Shown here: positions 32,698-41,445 of the stretch, piece by piece
Numbering within the stretch: the first letter of the stretch is position 1
Layout: every line of letters begins with the position of its first letter
Source of the DNA: Methylobacterium planeticum
GTDB taxonomy: Bacteria; Pseudomonadota; Alphaproteobacteria; Rhizobiales; Beijerinckiaceae
Reading direction: 5' to 3'
Length of the DNA stretch: 64,000 nucleotides
NCBI RefSeq assembly: GCF_008806345.1
Contig: NZ_VZZJ01000001.1
Span: 248,001-312,000 of the forward strand
Notes under the pieces: generated by a model
Told to the model about the DNA's origin: nothing
Databases searched by the model: none
What the model saw: the letters and a program-made list of their open reading frames with translations, nothing else
Made by a program: the position numbers and the translations under genes

Positions 32698-33792
32698 TCA
32701 GTTCGCACGATCGAGCGGAATCGTGATCTCGACGCGCGTTCCGGGCATGGCCTCGTTCCAGGCGATCGTGCCGCGCAGCTGGCGCACGACCATCTCGACG
32801 AGGCTGTGGCCGAACCCCGCGGGATTGACCGGGCCCGCCGCGATGCCGACCCCGTCATCCTGGATCAGGAGGCGCAACCCGCCGTCGTCGCGCCGGGCGG
32901 TGATCGAGACGCGGCCGCTGCGTCCGTTCGGGAAGGCGTGGCGCACCGCGTTGGTCGCAAGTTCGTGCATCATCAGCGCCAGCGGTGCCGCCATGGCGGC
33001 GGAAACCGCGATCGAATCGACCTCGGCTTCCACCGTCGTGCGATCCGGATCGATCCCCGCCGTCAGATCGGCGAGGAAGTCCGCGGCGAATTCCCGGAGA
33101 TCGAAGCGGGTCACGTCGCCCGCGGAATAGAGCATGCGGTGCGCGGTCGAGAGGGCGCCGACGCGCTCCGCCATGCTCTGCAGCGCGTCGCGCGCCTCGC
33201 CCTCGGGGGTCCGGCGCGCCTTCAGGAGCATCAGCGAGGAGATGACCTGGAGGTTGTTCTTGACCCGATGGTCGACCTCGTGCAGCAGCGCGGTCTTCTG
33301 CTCCAGGGCGGCCTGGAGATCGGCGGTCCGGGCGTCCACGAGGCGTTCGAGCTCGTCGTTCGTTCCCCGCATCGCCTGCTCGGAGCGGCGCTTGTCCGTC
33401 ATGTCGGCCTGCGCGGCGAAGAACCACGCGACCGCTCCGCCCTCGTCACGCACCGGGCAGATCGTCATGGCATTCCAGAAGGCCGACCCGTCCTTGCGGT
33501 AGTTGAACAGCTCGCACGCGATCTTCTTCGACGTGGCGACGGCGTCCCGCATGCGGCGGATCTCGCCGGGATCCGTGCCCTGTCCCTGCAGCATCCGGCA
33601 ATTGCGTCCGTAGAGCTCGGCCCGCGTGTAGCCCGTGAGCGCCACGAAGGCGTCGTTGACCCAGACGATCGGGTTGTCGGACCCGCGCGCATCGGTCACC
33701 ACCATGGGCGTCGGGCTCGCTCCGAAGGCAGAGGCGAACATGTCCTCTCCGAGGCCGGCCTCACGCAACGCGCGTCTGTCGTCGTCCGTCAT
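32698..33792 (-). CDS. Blue-light-sensing LOV-domain histidine kinase (LovK-like)
   Basis: 364 residues. A PAS/LOV domain (~18-130) contains the photoadduct motif GRNCRMLQG (Cys-65) plus the flavin contacts Asn-98, Asn-108 and Gln-128. A coiled linker leads to a HisKA_2-type phosphoacceptor region EVDHRVKNNLQ (His-175) and an ATPase domain with HELATNAVRHAF and IQDDGVGI. It should form a flavin-cysteinyl adduct in blue light and alter autophosphorylation. The ATG at 33792 starts the LOV domain; the open frame further upstream is non-coding. No membrane segment. A receiver gene follows. Confidence 0.88.
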   Translation of the reverse strand: MTDDDRRALREAGLGEDMFASAFGASPTPMVVTDARGSDNPIVWVNDAFVALTGYTRAELYGRNCRMLQGQGTDPGEIRRMRDAVATSKKIACELFNYRKDGSAFWNAMTICPVRDEGGAVAWFFAAQADMTDKRRSEQAMRGTNDELERLVDARTADLQAALEQKTALLHEVDHRVKNNLQVISSLMLLKARRTPEGEARDALQSMAERVGALSTAHRMLYSAGDVTRFDLREFAADFLADLTAGIDPDRTTVEAEVDSIAVSAAMAAPLALMMHELATNAVRHAFPNGRSGRVSITARRDDGGLRLLIQDDGVGIAAGPVNPAGFGHSLVEMVVRQLRGTIAWNEAMPGTRVEITIPLDRAN

Positions 33793-34080
33793 GCCGCCGA
33801 CCGCACTTCCATTTCCCCGTGATCCGGCCTGGGGCGACCGTGGCGCCGCCCTGCAGCGCCGACGCCGGTGTCCCCCGGTGCGAACAGGATTGCGTCGGCG
33901 TGGTTCCGCCCGTGCGCCACCTGTCCACCGGCAAAGTGCCGGCTGCGCGTTAAGAATTCGTCGACCATCTTCCCCCAGGTCTTCCCGGTCGGAACCCGTA
34001 CCCTGCGATTCGGAGAACAGGGCGCAAGGCTGCCACGATTTTTGCGGAACAAGGCGCACGAGCCCGAGGAGTTCCATCAC

Positions 34081-35421
34081 ATGCCCGCCCCTGCCGCGCG
34101 CACGAAGCTCCGGATGCGCGATGTCGTCGAGGATCGCCGGATCGCCCTGATGCTGGCGCTCGGCTTCGCCTGCGGCCTCCCGATCCTCCTCGTGTTCTCA
34201 ACGCTCTCGGCCTGGCTCGCGACTGCGGGGATTCAGCGCACCAGCATCGGGCTGCTCTCCTACGTCTCCTTCGCCTACTCGCTGAAGTTCCTCTGGGCGC
34301 CCGTGATCGACCGGCTCGACCTGCCGGTCCTGGCACGCTGGCTGGGGCGGCGACGGGCCTGGATGGTCCTCGCGCAGCTCGGGGTGGCGGCCGGCCTGAT
34401 CGGAATGAGCCAGGGCGATCCGGCCGGGTCCCTGAGCTTCATGGTGATCTGCGCCCTGATCACCGCCTTCGCCTCGGCCACGCAGGACATCGTGGTCGAC
34501 GGCTGGCGCATCGATGCGGCGCCGACCGAGCGCCAGGGCGTGATGCTCGGGGCCTATCAGCTCGGCTACGCCATCGCCCGGGCCTTCGCGGGGGCGGGCG
34601 CCCTCTACATCGCCCAGGGTGCGAGCTGGTCGCTCGCCTACGGGGCGATGGCGCTCCTGATGCTCACCGGCTTGATCGCTTCGGTTCTGGCACCTCGACA
34701 GGATCCGGCACCGGTGCCGGACGAGCATCGCTCGATCGGCCGCACGCTTCAGATCGCTGTCGTCGAGCCCTTCGGGGATCTCGTGCGCCGCAAGGGCGCG
34801 CGCCTCGTCCTCATCCTGTCGCTGATCATGCTGTACCGGCTTCCGGACATCATCTCGGGGGTGATGGCGCAGCCCTTCTACATCGAGCAGGGCTTCTCGC
34901 TGACCGAGATCGCCAATGTGACGAAGGTCTACGGGGTGATCATCGGCGTCGCCGGGGCGCTCGCGGGCGGCTACGCGGTGATCCGCTTCGGCCTGCAGGC
35001 CTCGCTGCTCTTCGGCGGGATCGCGGCGGCGGCCTCGAACCTGATGTTCTCGTGGCTCGCCCTCCACGGGCACGACACCCCGCTCTTCATCGCCAGCATC
35101 TCGATCGACAATTTCGCGGGCAACTTCGCCGGCACGGCGCTCATCGCCTACATGTCGAGTCTGACCTCGTCGGCCTTCGTGGCGACGCAGTACGCGCTGC
35201 TCTCCTCGCTCTACGCGCTACCCGGCAAGTTCGTCGGCGGTTTCTCGGGCTACATGGTCGATGCCCTCGGATACCCGAAATTTTTCGCGGCCTCGGCGGC
35301 GATCGGCATTCCGGTGGCTCTCCTGTGCCTCGCGCTGATTGCCCTGCGCGAGGGCGCGGCCGAGCCCGGGCCCGAGCGGGCGCCGCGTCCCGAGGAGGAA
35401 GCGGTCGCCGCCAAGGCGTGA
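34081..35421 (+). CDS. ampG: AmpG-family MFS permease
   Basis: 446 residues with 12-14 membrane helices. GFACGLPILLVFSTLSAWL at the start and FASATQDIVVDGWRID are signatures of AmpG, which imports anhydro-muropeptides for cell-wall recycling. The C-terminus is short and charged. The ATG at 34081 is chosen as the family begins with the RDVVEDRRIALM segment. It is divergent from the LOV kinase across 288 bp. Confidence 0.85.
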   Translation: MPAPAARTKLRMRDVVEDRRIALMLALGFACGLPILLVFSTLSAWLATAGIQRTSIGLLSYVSFAYSLKFLWAPVIDRLDLPVLARWLGRRRAWMVLAQLGVAAGLIGMSQGDPAGSLSFMVICALITAFASATQDIVVDGWRIDAAPTERQGVMLGAYQLGYAIARAFAGAGALYIAQGASWSLAYGAMALLMLTGLIASVLAPRQDPAPVPDEHRSIGRTLQIAVVEPFGDLVRRKGARLVLILSLIMLYRLPDIISGVMAQPFYIEQGFSLTEIANVTKVYGVIIGVAGALAGGYAVIRFGLQASLLFGGIAAAASNLMFSWLALHGHDTPLFIASISIDNFAGNFAGTALIAYMSSLTSSAFVATQYALLSSLYALPGKFVGGFSGYMVDALGYPKFFAASAAIGIPVALLCLALIALREGAAEPGPERAPRPEEEAVAAKA

Positions 35422-35511
35422 GCCGCATCGGAACCAAGGACGAACCCTGGCGCTTGCTTTCACCGGCGGTCGTCAATGCCGCAGCAGAGTTGCATCCAAG
35501 GGACGTCAGAC

Positions 35512-36432
35512 GTGAGCGACATCACCCTCGCCGGCGAGACTCTCCCGGCTTCCATCGACCCTGAGACCCTTGCCCTCAGCGAGGCCGATCTCGCGGCCCT
35601 CCGCCGGGCGGTCCGCGCCCTGGAGCAGCCGGGCCTCGCCGCGCGCCTCTCGGCGGCAGCCGGTGCGCCGCTCGACATCATCGGCCGCTCCCTGCCCGCA
35701 CCGGTCACCGACGCGGTCGCGCGCACCACCGAAACCGCGATGCGCGGGGCGTTGCGGGTGGCCCTCGCGACCCTGCCCAAGAAGGCGGACCAACCGGACG
35801 GGGCCGAGGTGCCGGCGCTGACCGACGCGCGCGGCAGCCGCTTCGGGCGCCTGTTCCAGTCGAGCGAGTTCAACCACAAGGCCCTCGCCGCCGTCTCGGG
35901 CGCTGTCGGAGGCGCCTTCGGCCTCGCGACGCTCGCGGTCGAGCTTCCGCTGTCCACGACGCTGATGCTGCGCTCGATCGCCGAGATCGCCCGCGCGGAG
36001 GGGGAGGACATCGAGACCCCCGAAGGCGCGCTGGCCTGCGTCCAGGTCTTCGCGCTGGGCAGCCGCGGGGGCGAGACGGGTCTTGCCGAGAGCGGCTACT
36101 TCGCCGTCCGGGCGGCGCTGGCCAAGACGATGGCGGAGGCCGCGCGCTTTGCGGGAAGCCGGGCCCTCGTCGACGAAGCTGCCCCCGCGCTCCTGCGCTT
36201 CACGGCTCAGATCGCGGCGCGCTTCGGTATCGTCGTCTCGCAGAAGGTCGCCGCGCAGGCGATCCCGGTCCTCGGCGCCTTCGGGGGGGCGGCCGTGAAC
36301 ACGGCGTTCATGGACCACTTCCAGTCGGTGGCCCGGGCGCATTTCACCGTTCGGCGTCTCGAACGCGCCTACGGGAAGGCCGTGGTTCGGGCGGCCTACG
36401 ACCTCGAGAAGGCCGCGCTCGGCATCGCCTGA
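35512..36432 (+). CDS. EcsC family protein
   Basis: About 306 residues. Central Gly/Ala-rich hydrophobic segments (AVSGAVGGAFGLATLAVELPLSTTLMLRSIAEIA) and the C-terminal ALGAFGGAAVNTAFMDHFQSVARAHF region are typical of EcsC. EcsC proteins are peripheral or membrane-associated and of unknown biochemical role. The GTG at 35512 is preferred (AAGGGA 7 nt upstream); an ATG at 35476 would add 12 residues. Separated from ampG by 90 bp on the same strand. Confidence 0.82.
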   Translation: MSDITLAGETLPASIDPETLALSEADLAALRRAVRALEQPGLAARLSAAAGAPLDIIGRSLPAPVTDAVARTTETAMRGALRVALATLPKKADQPDGAEVPALTDARGSRFGRLFQSSEFNHKALAAVSGAVGGAFGLATLAVELPLSTTLMLRSIAEIARAEGEDIETPEGALACVQVFALGSRGGETGLAESGYFAVRAALAKTMAEAARFAGSRALVDEAAPALLRFTAQIAARFGIVVSQKVAAQAIPVLGAFGGAAVNTAFMDHFQSVARAHFTVRRLERAYGKAVVRAAYDLEKAALGIA

Positions 36433-36532
36433 CCGGCGCGACGCCAACTTTGATTTGCCGGCAATGCGTCGGCTGGTCTATCTCGGCGTTCCCTGATTGC
36501 GCGGGAGGACGGCCCTGCTCGGAAACGCGGAG

Positions 36533-37192
36533 ATGATCGGGCGCCTCGCGCTCGCGGCGTTGCTCGGCAGCATCATCGGGCTCGAGCGCGAGCGGCTCCT
36601 CTGGGCGGCGGGCCTGCGGACCCACATGCTGGTCTGCGTCGGCTCATGCCTGTTCATGCTCGTCTCGGCCTACGGCTTCTTCGACATCATCGGACACGAC
36701 CACGTGGTCCTCGATCCGTCCCGCGTCGCCGCTCAGGTCGTGTCCGGCATCGGTTTCCTCGGCGCCGGCACGATCCTCCTCCGGGGCGAGGTCGTCCGCG
36801 GCCTGACGACGGCGGCCAGCCTCTGGGCGGTCGCGGCGATCGGCCTCGCGAGCGGCGGCGGCCTCTACGTCCCGGCCGTCGCCGCCACCGTCATCGTGTT
36901 CGCGATCCTGGCCGGCATGAAGCCGATCGAGGAGCGCTGGCGCGCGCGGTCGCAAAGCCGGATATTGCGCATCTCGGCGCGGACCGGGTCCCTGGCCCTG
37001 GACGGCGTGCAGGACGCGACCGGGCAGCCGCTCTCCCGGGTCAAGCAATTCGTGGTGCAGCCGGGCGCGATGGAGGGGTCGGAGGAGATCCGGATCGCCT
37101 TCACGCGCCTGTCGGCAGGGCAACTCGACGACATCGCCCAGCGCCTCCGCGCGATGCCCGGCATCGAGGGGGTCGAGATCGAGGAGCGTTGA
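36533..37192 (+). CDS. MgtC/SapB family membrane protein
   Basis: About 219 residues. The first helices contain LLGSIIGLERE and RTHMLVCVGSCLFML, followed by QVVSGIGFLGAGTIL and GLTTAASLWAVAAIGLASGGG, all hallmarks of MgtC. A C-terminal ACT-like soluble domain (~130-219) ends the protein. MgtC proteins support growth at low magnesium and modulate F-ATPase in pathogens. The start is uncertain: ATG at 36533 is used, but a GGGAGGA at 36503 better fits a CTG near 36515, and a TTG lies at 36497. Confidence 0.83.
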   Translation: MIGRLALAALLGSIIGLERERLLWAAGLRTHMLVCVGSCLFMLVSAYGFFDIIGHDHVVLDPSRVAAQVVSGIGFLGAGTILLRGEVVRGLTTAASLWAVAAIGLASGGGLYVPAVAATVIVFAILAGMKPIEERWRARSQSRILRISARTGSLALDGVQDATGQPLSRVKQFVVQPGAMEGSEEIRIAFTRLSAGQLDDIAQRLRAMPGIEGVEIEER

Positions 37193-37234
37193 GGGCCGTT
37201 CCCCCCGCGCGACCGTTCGGCCGGCGTCCGACGC

Positions 37235-38767
37235 TCAGGTGACGGCTGCCGCGGTGCCGTTGTCGAGGAACAGGCGGTAGGCCGGATTGTCGGTCTCGTC
37301 GGTGCACGGGTAGCCGAGCTCGTCCACGGCCGCGTGGAAGCGGGCGCGCTCGGTGGCCGGGACCGTGATGCCGGCGAGGACCCGGCCGTAATCGGCGCCG
37401 TGGTTGCGGTAATGGAACAGCGTGATGTTGAAATCCTCGCCGAGCCCGTCGAGGAAACGCATCAGCGCGCCCGGCCGCTCCGGGAACTGGAAGCGGTAGA
37501 GGCGCTCGTCCCGCAGGCCCGTGGCCCGGCCGCCGACCATGTAGCGGATATGGACCTTGGCCATCTCGTTGTCGCTCATGTCGAGGACGCGGTAACCGCC
37601 CTCGCGCAGCCCCGCGATCAGCGCCCGCTTCTCGGGCAATCCGCCCGGCAGGTTCACCCCGACGAAGATCTGCGCCTCGGCATCCTTCGCGTAGCGGTAG
37701 TTGAATTCCGTGATGGCGCGGGGGCCGAGCGTGCTGATGAAGGCCCGATAGGCGCCGGGCCGCTCGGGGATGGTCACGCCGAGCAACACCTCGCGTCGCT
37801 CGCCGATCTCCGCGCGCTCCGCGATGTGGCGAAGCCGGTCGAAATTCAGGTTCGCGCCGCTGGAGATCGCGATCAGCGTGCCGTTGCCGCTTTCGCGCTC
37901 GGCGTAGAGCTTGGCACCCGCGAGGGCGAGGGCGCCGGAGGGCTCCGACACCGCGCGGGTGTCGTCGAAGATGTCCTTCACGGCCGCGCACATGGCGTCG
38001 GTGTCGACGGTGATGACCCCGTCGAGGTTCTCGCGGCAGAGGCGGAAGGTCTCCTCGCCGGCCCGCCGCACCGCGACGCCGTCGGCGAAGAGCCCGACGC
38101 TGTCCAGGGTGGTCGGCTCGCCGGCGGCCAAAGCGGCCGCCATGCAGGCCGCGTCATCGGGCTCGACGCCGATGACCTTGGTCTCGGGCCGCAGGTACTT
38201 CACGAAGGTCGCGATGCCGGCAGCGAGGCCGCCCCCGCCGATGGGCACGAAGATCGCCTCGATCGGCCCCGTGTGCTGGTGCAGCAACTCCATCCCGATC
38301 GTGCCCTGTCCGGCGATCACCTCGGCATCGTCGAAGGGGTGCAGGAAGGTCAGCCCTTCCTCGACCTCGCGGCGGCGGGCCTCCGCCAGAGCCTCGTCGA
38401 AGGCATCGCCGTGCAGGATCACCTCGGCCCCGCGCGCCCGGCAGGCGTCGACCTTGATGGCCGGCGTCGTGCGCGGCATCACGATCACGGCGCGGACGTT
38501 GAGCTTGGCCGCCGAGAGCGCAACCCCTTGGGCATGGTTCCCGGCGGAGGCGCAGATGACGCCCCGCGCGAGCTGCTCCGCGTCGAGGCCCGACATCTTG
38601 TTGTAGGCGCCGCGCAGCTTGAACGAGAAGACCGGCTGCAGGTCCTCGCGCTTCAGCAGGATCGGCCGCTCGTAGCGCGCGGACAGGCGCGGCATCGGAT
38701 CGAGCGGGCTCTCGATCGCGACATCGTAGACGCGGGCGGTGAGGATCTTGCGGATGTAGTCGGTCAC
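37235..38767 (-). CDS. ilvA: Threonine ammonia-lyase, biosynthetic
   Basis: 510 residues. PLP-dependent deamination of threonine to 2-oxobutanoate for isoleucine synthesis. The PLP lysine is in FSFKLRGAYNK (~48-58), the SAGNHAQGVA loop follows, then the Gly-rich PIGGGGLAAG. Two ACT-like regulatory domains (~320-505) indicate allosteric control by isoleucine/valine. Convergent with the mgtC gene. Length matches E. coli IlvA. Confidence 0.95.
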   Translation of the reverse strand: MTDYIRKILTARVYDVAIESPLDPMPRLSARYERPILLKREDLQPVFSFKLRGAYNKMSGLDAEQLARGVICASAGNHAQGVALSAAKLNVRAVIVMPRTTPAIKVDACRARGAEVILHGDAFDEALAEARRREVEEGLTFLHPFDDAEVIAGQGTIGMELLHQHTGPIEAIFVPIGGGGLAAGIATFVKYLRPETKVIGVEPDDAACMAAALAAGEPTTLDSVGLFADGVAVRRAGEETFRLCRENLDGVITVDTDAMCAAVKDIFDDTRAVSEPSGALALAGAKLYAERESGNGTLIAISSGANLNFDRLRHIAERAEIGERREVLLGVTIPERPGAYRAFISTLGPRAITEFNYRYAKDAEAQIFVGVNLPGGLPEKRALIAGLREGGYRVLDMSDNEMAKVHIRYMVGGRATGLRDERLYRFQFPERPGALMRFLDGLGEDFNITLFHYRNHGADYGRVLAGITVPATERARFHAAVDELGYPCTDETDNPAYRLFLDNGTAAAVT

Positions 38768-38858
38768 GGGTGGGAACGATCTTCTCGCGGAGCCGGAGTT
38801 CGGGTGTACGCCCGGGATAGACCTTCGGACCGGAAGATGCGAGCGCCGGGCGGGCAGG

Positions 38859-39206
38859 TCAGCCCAGCCGGTCGATCAGGGCCGCGATCCAGACCAGCGC
38901 GGCCAGCGCCTGCGCCAGGAAGGTGCCCGTCGAGGCGAGGTCCTTGACCGTCCCGATGCGCGGATGCCGGTCCGGGTGCAGGTGGTCGCAGAGCTTCTCG
39001 ATGGCGGTGTTGAGGAACTCGGCCGCGAGCATCAGGAGCAGGCTGGCGATCAGCCCGACACGGACCCAGAGGCTCGTGCCGAGGATCAGCGCGACCGGCA
39101 CCCCGACCGCGAGGAGGACGAGTTCCTGGCGCACCGCGCGCTCGGTGCGGGCCCCGTGGACCAGCCCGCGCCAGGAATTGAGGAAGGCAAGGATGAGGGC
39201 GTCCAT
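38859..39206 (-). CDS. dgkA: Diacylglycerol kinase (DgkA family)
   Basis: 115 residues, three membrane helices with the DgkA signature AAEFLNTAIEKLCDHL and ERAVRQELVLL. Recycles diacylglycerol to phosphatidate. The ATG at 39206 is used; a GTG at 39212 would overlap the abrB stop. It is translationally adjacent to the upstream AbrB-family gene. Confidence 0.9.
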   Translation of the reverse strand: MDALILAFLNSWRGLVHGARTERAVRQELVLLAVGVPVALILGTSLWVRVGLIASLLLMLAAEFLNTAIEKLCDHLHPDRHPRIGTVKDLASTGTFLAQALAALVWIAALIDRLG

Positions 39207-39208
39207 GC

Positions 39209-40267
39209 TCACCCGGCCGTCTTGTCCGGTGGTGCCGCGCGCGCGATCCACTTGGCGAGCAATGGCCCCGTGATCAGCACCACGAACAGCCGGAGCGTCT
39301 GGACGGCGAGGACGAACGAGACGTCGACCTTCGCGCCGACGGCGATGATCGCGACGGAATCGAGGCCGCCCGGGCTGGTCGCCAGGAAGGCGGTGAGGAA
39401 GTCGATCGGCAGGATGCGGGTGAGCCCGAAGGCCCAGCCCGCGCAGAGGAGAATGACCGCCACCGTCGCGATGAGGATCCCCGGCAGCGCGTGGAACGTC
39501 TCGCGCAGGGTCTCCCGGGTGAAGCGCAGGCCGACATACCAACCGATGGTCGCGTAGGCCGCGTCGAGCAGGGCGGGCGGCAGCACGAGGCTCGCGAGCC
39601 CCGTGGCGTGGAGCGCCGCGCCGAGGACCATCGGGCCGATCAGGGCGCCGGCCGGCAGGCGAAGCGCGAGGGCGATGCCGGCCCCGACCGCAGCGACGGT
39701 CAGCGTGATGAGAACCGAGAGCGCCGGTATGGCCTGCACCGGCATCGTGTCGGCGCCGCTCGCGGCACTCGGCTCGGTGAGCAGACGGGCGACGACGGAG
39801 GCCGAGAGCACCACGGCGGCGACCCGCACGTACTGCATGAAGGCGACGAGACGCGGATCGGAGCCGTATTCCTCGGCCATCGCCACCATCGCGGCCGCGC
39901 CGCCCGGGGAGGAGCCCCAGGCTGCGGTCGTGCCCGGCAGTACGCGCATGCGCGTCAGGACGTAGCCGACGAGACCGCCGGCGAGAACCGTGACGAGCAC
40001 GACCAGCAGGATCAGCAGGCCGTCATCCAGCATGGTTCCGGCGATCTCGGCGTTGATCGCGTGGGCAACGAGGCAGCCGATCATCGCCTGGGCGCCCTGG
40101 AATCCGGGCTTCGGGATGCGCAGCGGCGCTCCCCGCACGCCGAACACGATCGCGGCGAGCATCGGCCCGAGCAGCAGGGCGGCCGGGAAATGGGCGGAGG
40201 ACAGGCCGTAGGCGAGAAGGCCCGACGCGGCGAGCAGGGCCGCCCAGAGGCCGAGGATCTTTGGCAC
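39209..40267 (-). CDS. AbrB-family (AmoA-type) membrane protein
   Basis: About 352 residues, roughly ten hydrophobic helices in two repeats. LLLGPMLAAIVFGVRG and ALRLPAGALIGPMVLGAAL are repeat signatures, with AWGSSPGGAAAMVAMAEEYG and FLATSPGGLDSVAIIAVGAKVDVSFVLAVQTLRLFVV as the paired SPGG motifs. Annotated as AbrB or ammonia monooxygenase-regulator family but likely a transporter; substrate unknown. A GTG start at 40267 gives the proper first repeat, though no good ribosome site is visible. Confidence 0.8.
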   Translation of the reverse strand: MPKILGLWAALLAASGLLAYGLSSAHFPAALLLGPMLAAIVFGVRGAPLRIPKPGFQGAQAMIGCLVAHAINAEIAGTMLDDGLLILLVVLVTVLAGGLVGYVLTRMRVLPGTTAAWGSSPGGAAAMVAMAEEYGSDPRLVAFMQYVRVAAVVLSASVVARLLTEPSAASGADTMPVQAIPALSVLITLTVAAVGAGIALALRLPAGALIGPMVLGAALHATGLASLVLPPALLDAAYATIGWYVGLRFTRETLRETFHALPGILIATVAVILLCAGWAFGLTRILPIDFLTAFLATSPGGLDSVAIIAVGAKVDVSFVLAVQTLRLFVVLITGPLLAKWIARAAPPDKTAG

Positions 40268-40328
40268 GGGCAAGGAGGACCGTTGGATGTCTGGCGCGAC
40301 GCGGCGGGCGCGTCCGCTCGCCGCGGCG

Positions 40329-41297
40329 CTACACCGGATCGGCCACGCTGTCACGCCGTGGCGCCGGCGCAGCGTCGTCCGCCCGGCAGGCGGCCGTGTT
40401 GGCCGGAGCATGGGCCCGGAAGAAGGCGGCGAGGTGCTGGAGCCCCGCCGCGCGCGGGTCGCTGGAGCGCCAGGCAAGCGCGATCGTCCGGCCCGGACCG
40501 TCCGCATCGAAGCTGCGGGTGACGATGAGGCCGCTGGGATCGGGTCCGGCCGGGAGTGCCAGGGCTGGCAGCAGCGTGTAGCCCGCGCCCGCCGCCACCA
40601 TCGATCGCAGGGTTTCGAGGCTCGTGGCGTGGCGCCCGGCGGAACTGCCCGCCCCGCAGGCCGCCACGGTCTGGTCGCGCAGGCAATTGCCCTCGTCGAG
40701 GAGCAGGAGGTCGGGCCCCGCGATATCGGTCGCGCGCAGCGCGCCGCCGCGCGCCAGGGCATGGTCGGCCGGGCAGGCGAGCCAGAAGGGCTCGACGAAG
40801 AGCGGCGAGATCGTCAGCCCGGCGCTCGGAAGCGGCAGCGAGACCAGGGCCGCGTCGACGCGGCCGTCCCGGAGGCCTTCCAGGATCTCCGCCGTGCGCG
40901 CTTCGCTGAGCGCCAGGGCCAGGAGGGGAAACTCCTGCCGCAGGTGACGGAGGACGAGGGGAAACAGGTAGGGGCCGAGCGTCTGGATCGCCGCGAGGAC
41001 GAGGCGTCCGGTCAGCGGCGCGCCGCGCCCCTCGCTCGCGAGGGCGAGCAGACGCTGCGCCTGCGCCAGGACCGCCCGCGCCTGTCGCACGATGACCTGG
41101 CCCGCCGGGGTGAGGAGCACGCGCCGGTTCGAGCGCTCGAACAGGACGAGGCCGAGCGCCTCCTCCAGCTTGCGGATCTGAACGCTCAGCGTCGGCTGGC
41201 TGACATTGCAGCGCTCGGCCGCCCGGCCGAAATGGCTCTCCTCGGCGACGGCGACGACATATTCGAGATCTCGAAGCGACAGTCCGGCGACATTCAT
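40329..41297 (-). CDS. oxyR: Peroxide-sensing LysR-family regulator OxyR
   Basis: 322 residues. N-terminal winged helix-turn-helix ([31 protein letters not shown]..., ~7-60) and a LysR effector domain. The redox motif is present: [13 protein letters not shown] holds two cysteines nine residues apart, as Cys-199 and Cys-208 of E. coli OxyR. A Cys-Cys disulfide activates the protein under H2O2. It is divergent from the catalase gene with an ATAG-N7-CTAT site over its own start codon. Confidence 0.92.
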   Translation of the reverse strand: MNVAGLSLRDLEYVVAVAEESHFGRAAERCNVSQPTLSVQIRKLEEALGLVLFERSNRRVLLTPAGQVIVRQARAVLAQAQRLLALASEGRGAPLTGRLVLAAIQTLGPYLFPLVLRHLRQEFPLLALALSEARTAEILEGLRDGRVDAALVSLPLPSAGLTISPLFVEPFWLACPADHALARGGALRATDIAGPDLLLLDEGNCLRDQTVAACGAGSSAGRHATSLETLRSMVAAGAGYTLLPALALPAGPDPSGLIVTRSFDADGPGRTIALAWRSSDPRAAGLQHLAAFFRAHAPANTAACRADDAAPAPRRDSVADPV

Positions 41298-41310
41298 AGG
41301 GTGTGTCTAT
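41296..41310. promoter_or_regulatory. OxyR-type operator ATAG-N7-CTAT
   Basis: ATAG-GGTGTGT-CTAT, an exact half of the OxyR tetramer operator (ATAG-N7-CTAT-N7-ATAG-N7-CTAT). The second half, expected at 41318-41332, is poor. It overlaps the oxyR ATG, fitting autorepression, and lies 136 bp upstream of the catalase start. Confidence 0.6.
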
Positions 41311-41445
41311 CACGGCCTTTGTGACGATGCATTTGCCAATGGGTCACGCCGCGGTCATAACGGCAGCCCAGAACCGTTCCAGGGAAAGTGGCGCCATTCC
41401 CGGGCGCCGCATCCGAACGCACGATTTTCCAGAGAGGCGAGACGC

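Noticed and set aside
33949..33964. CtrA-like site near the LOV kinase
   Set aside because: On the minus strand TCGA-N7-TTAAC matches only 7 of 9 consensus bases; too weak to claim beside the exact boxes at 7447 and 7497.
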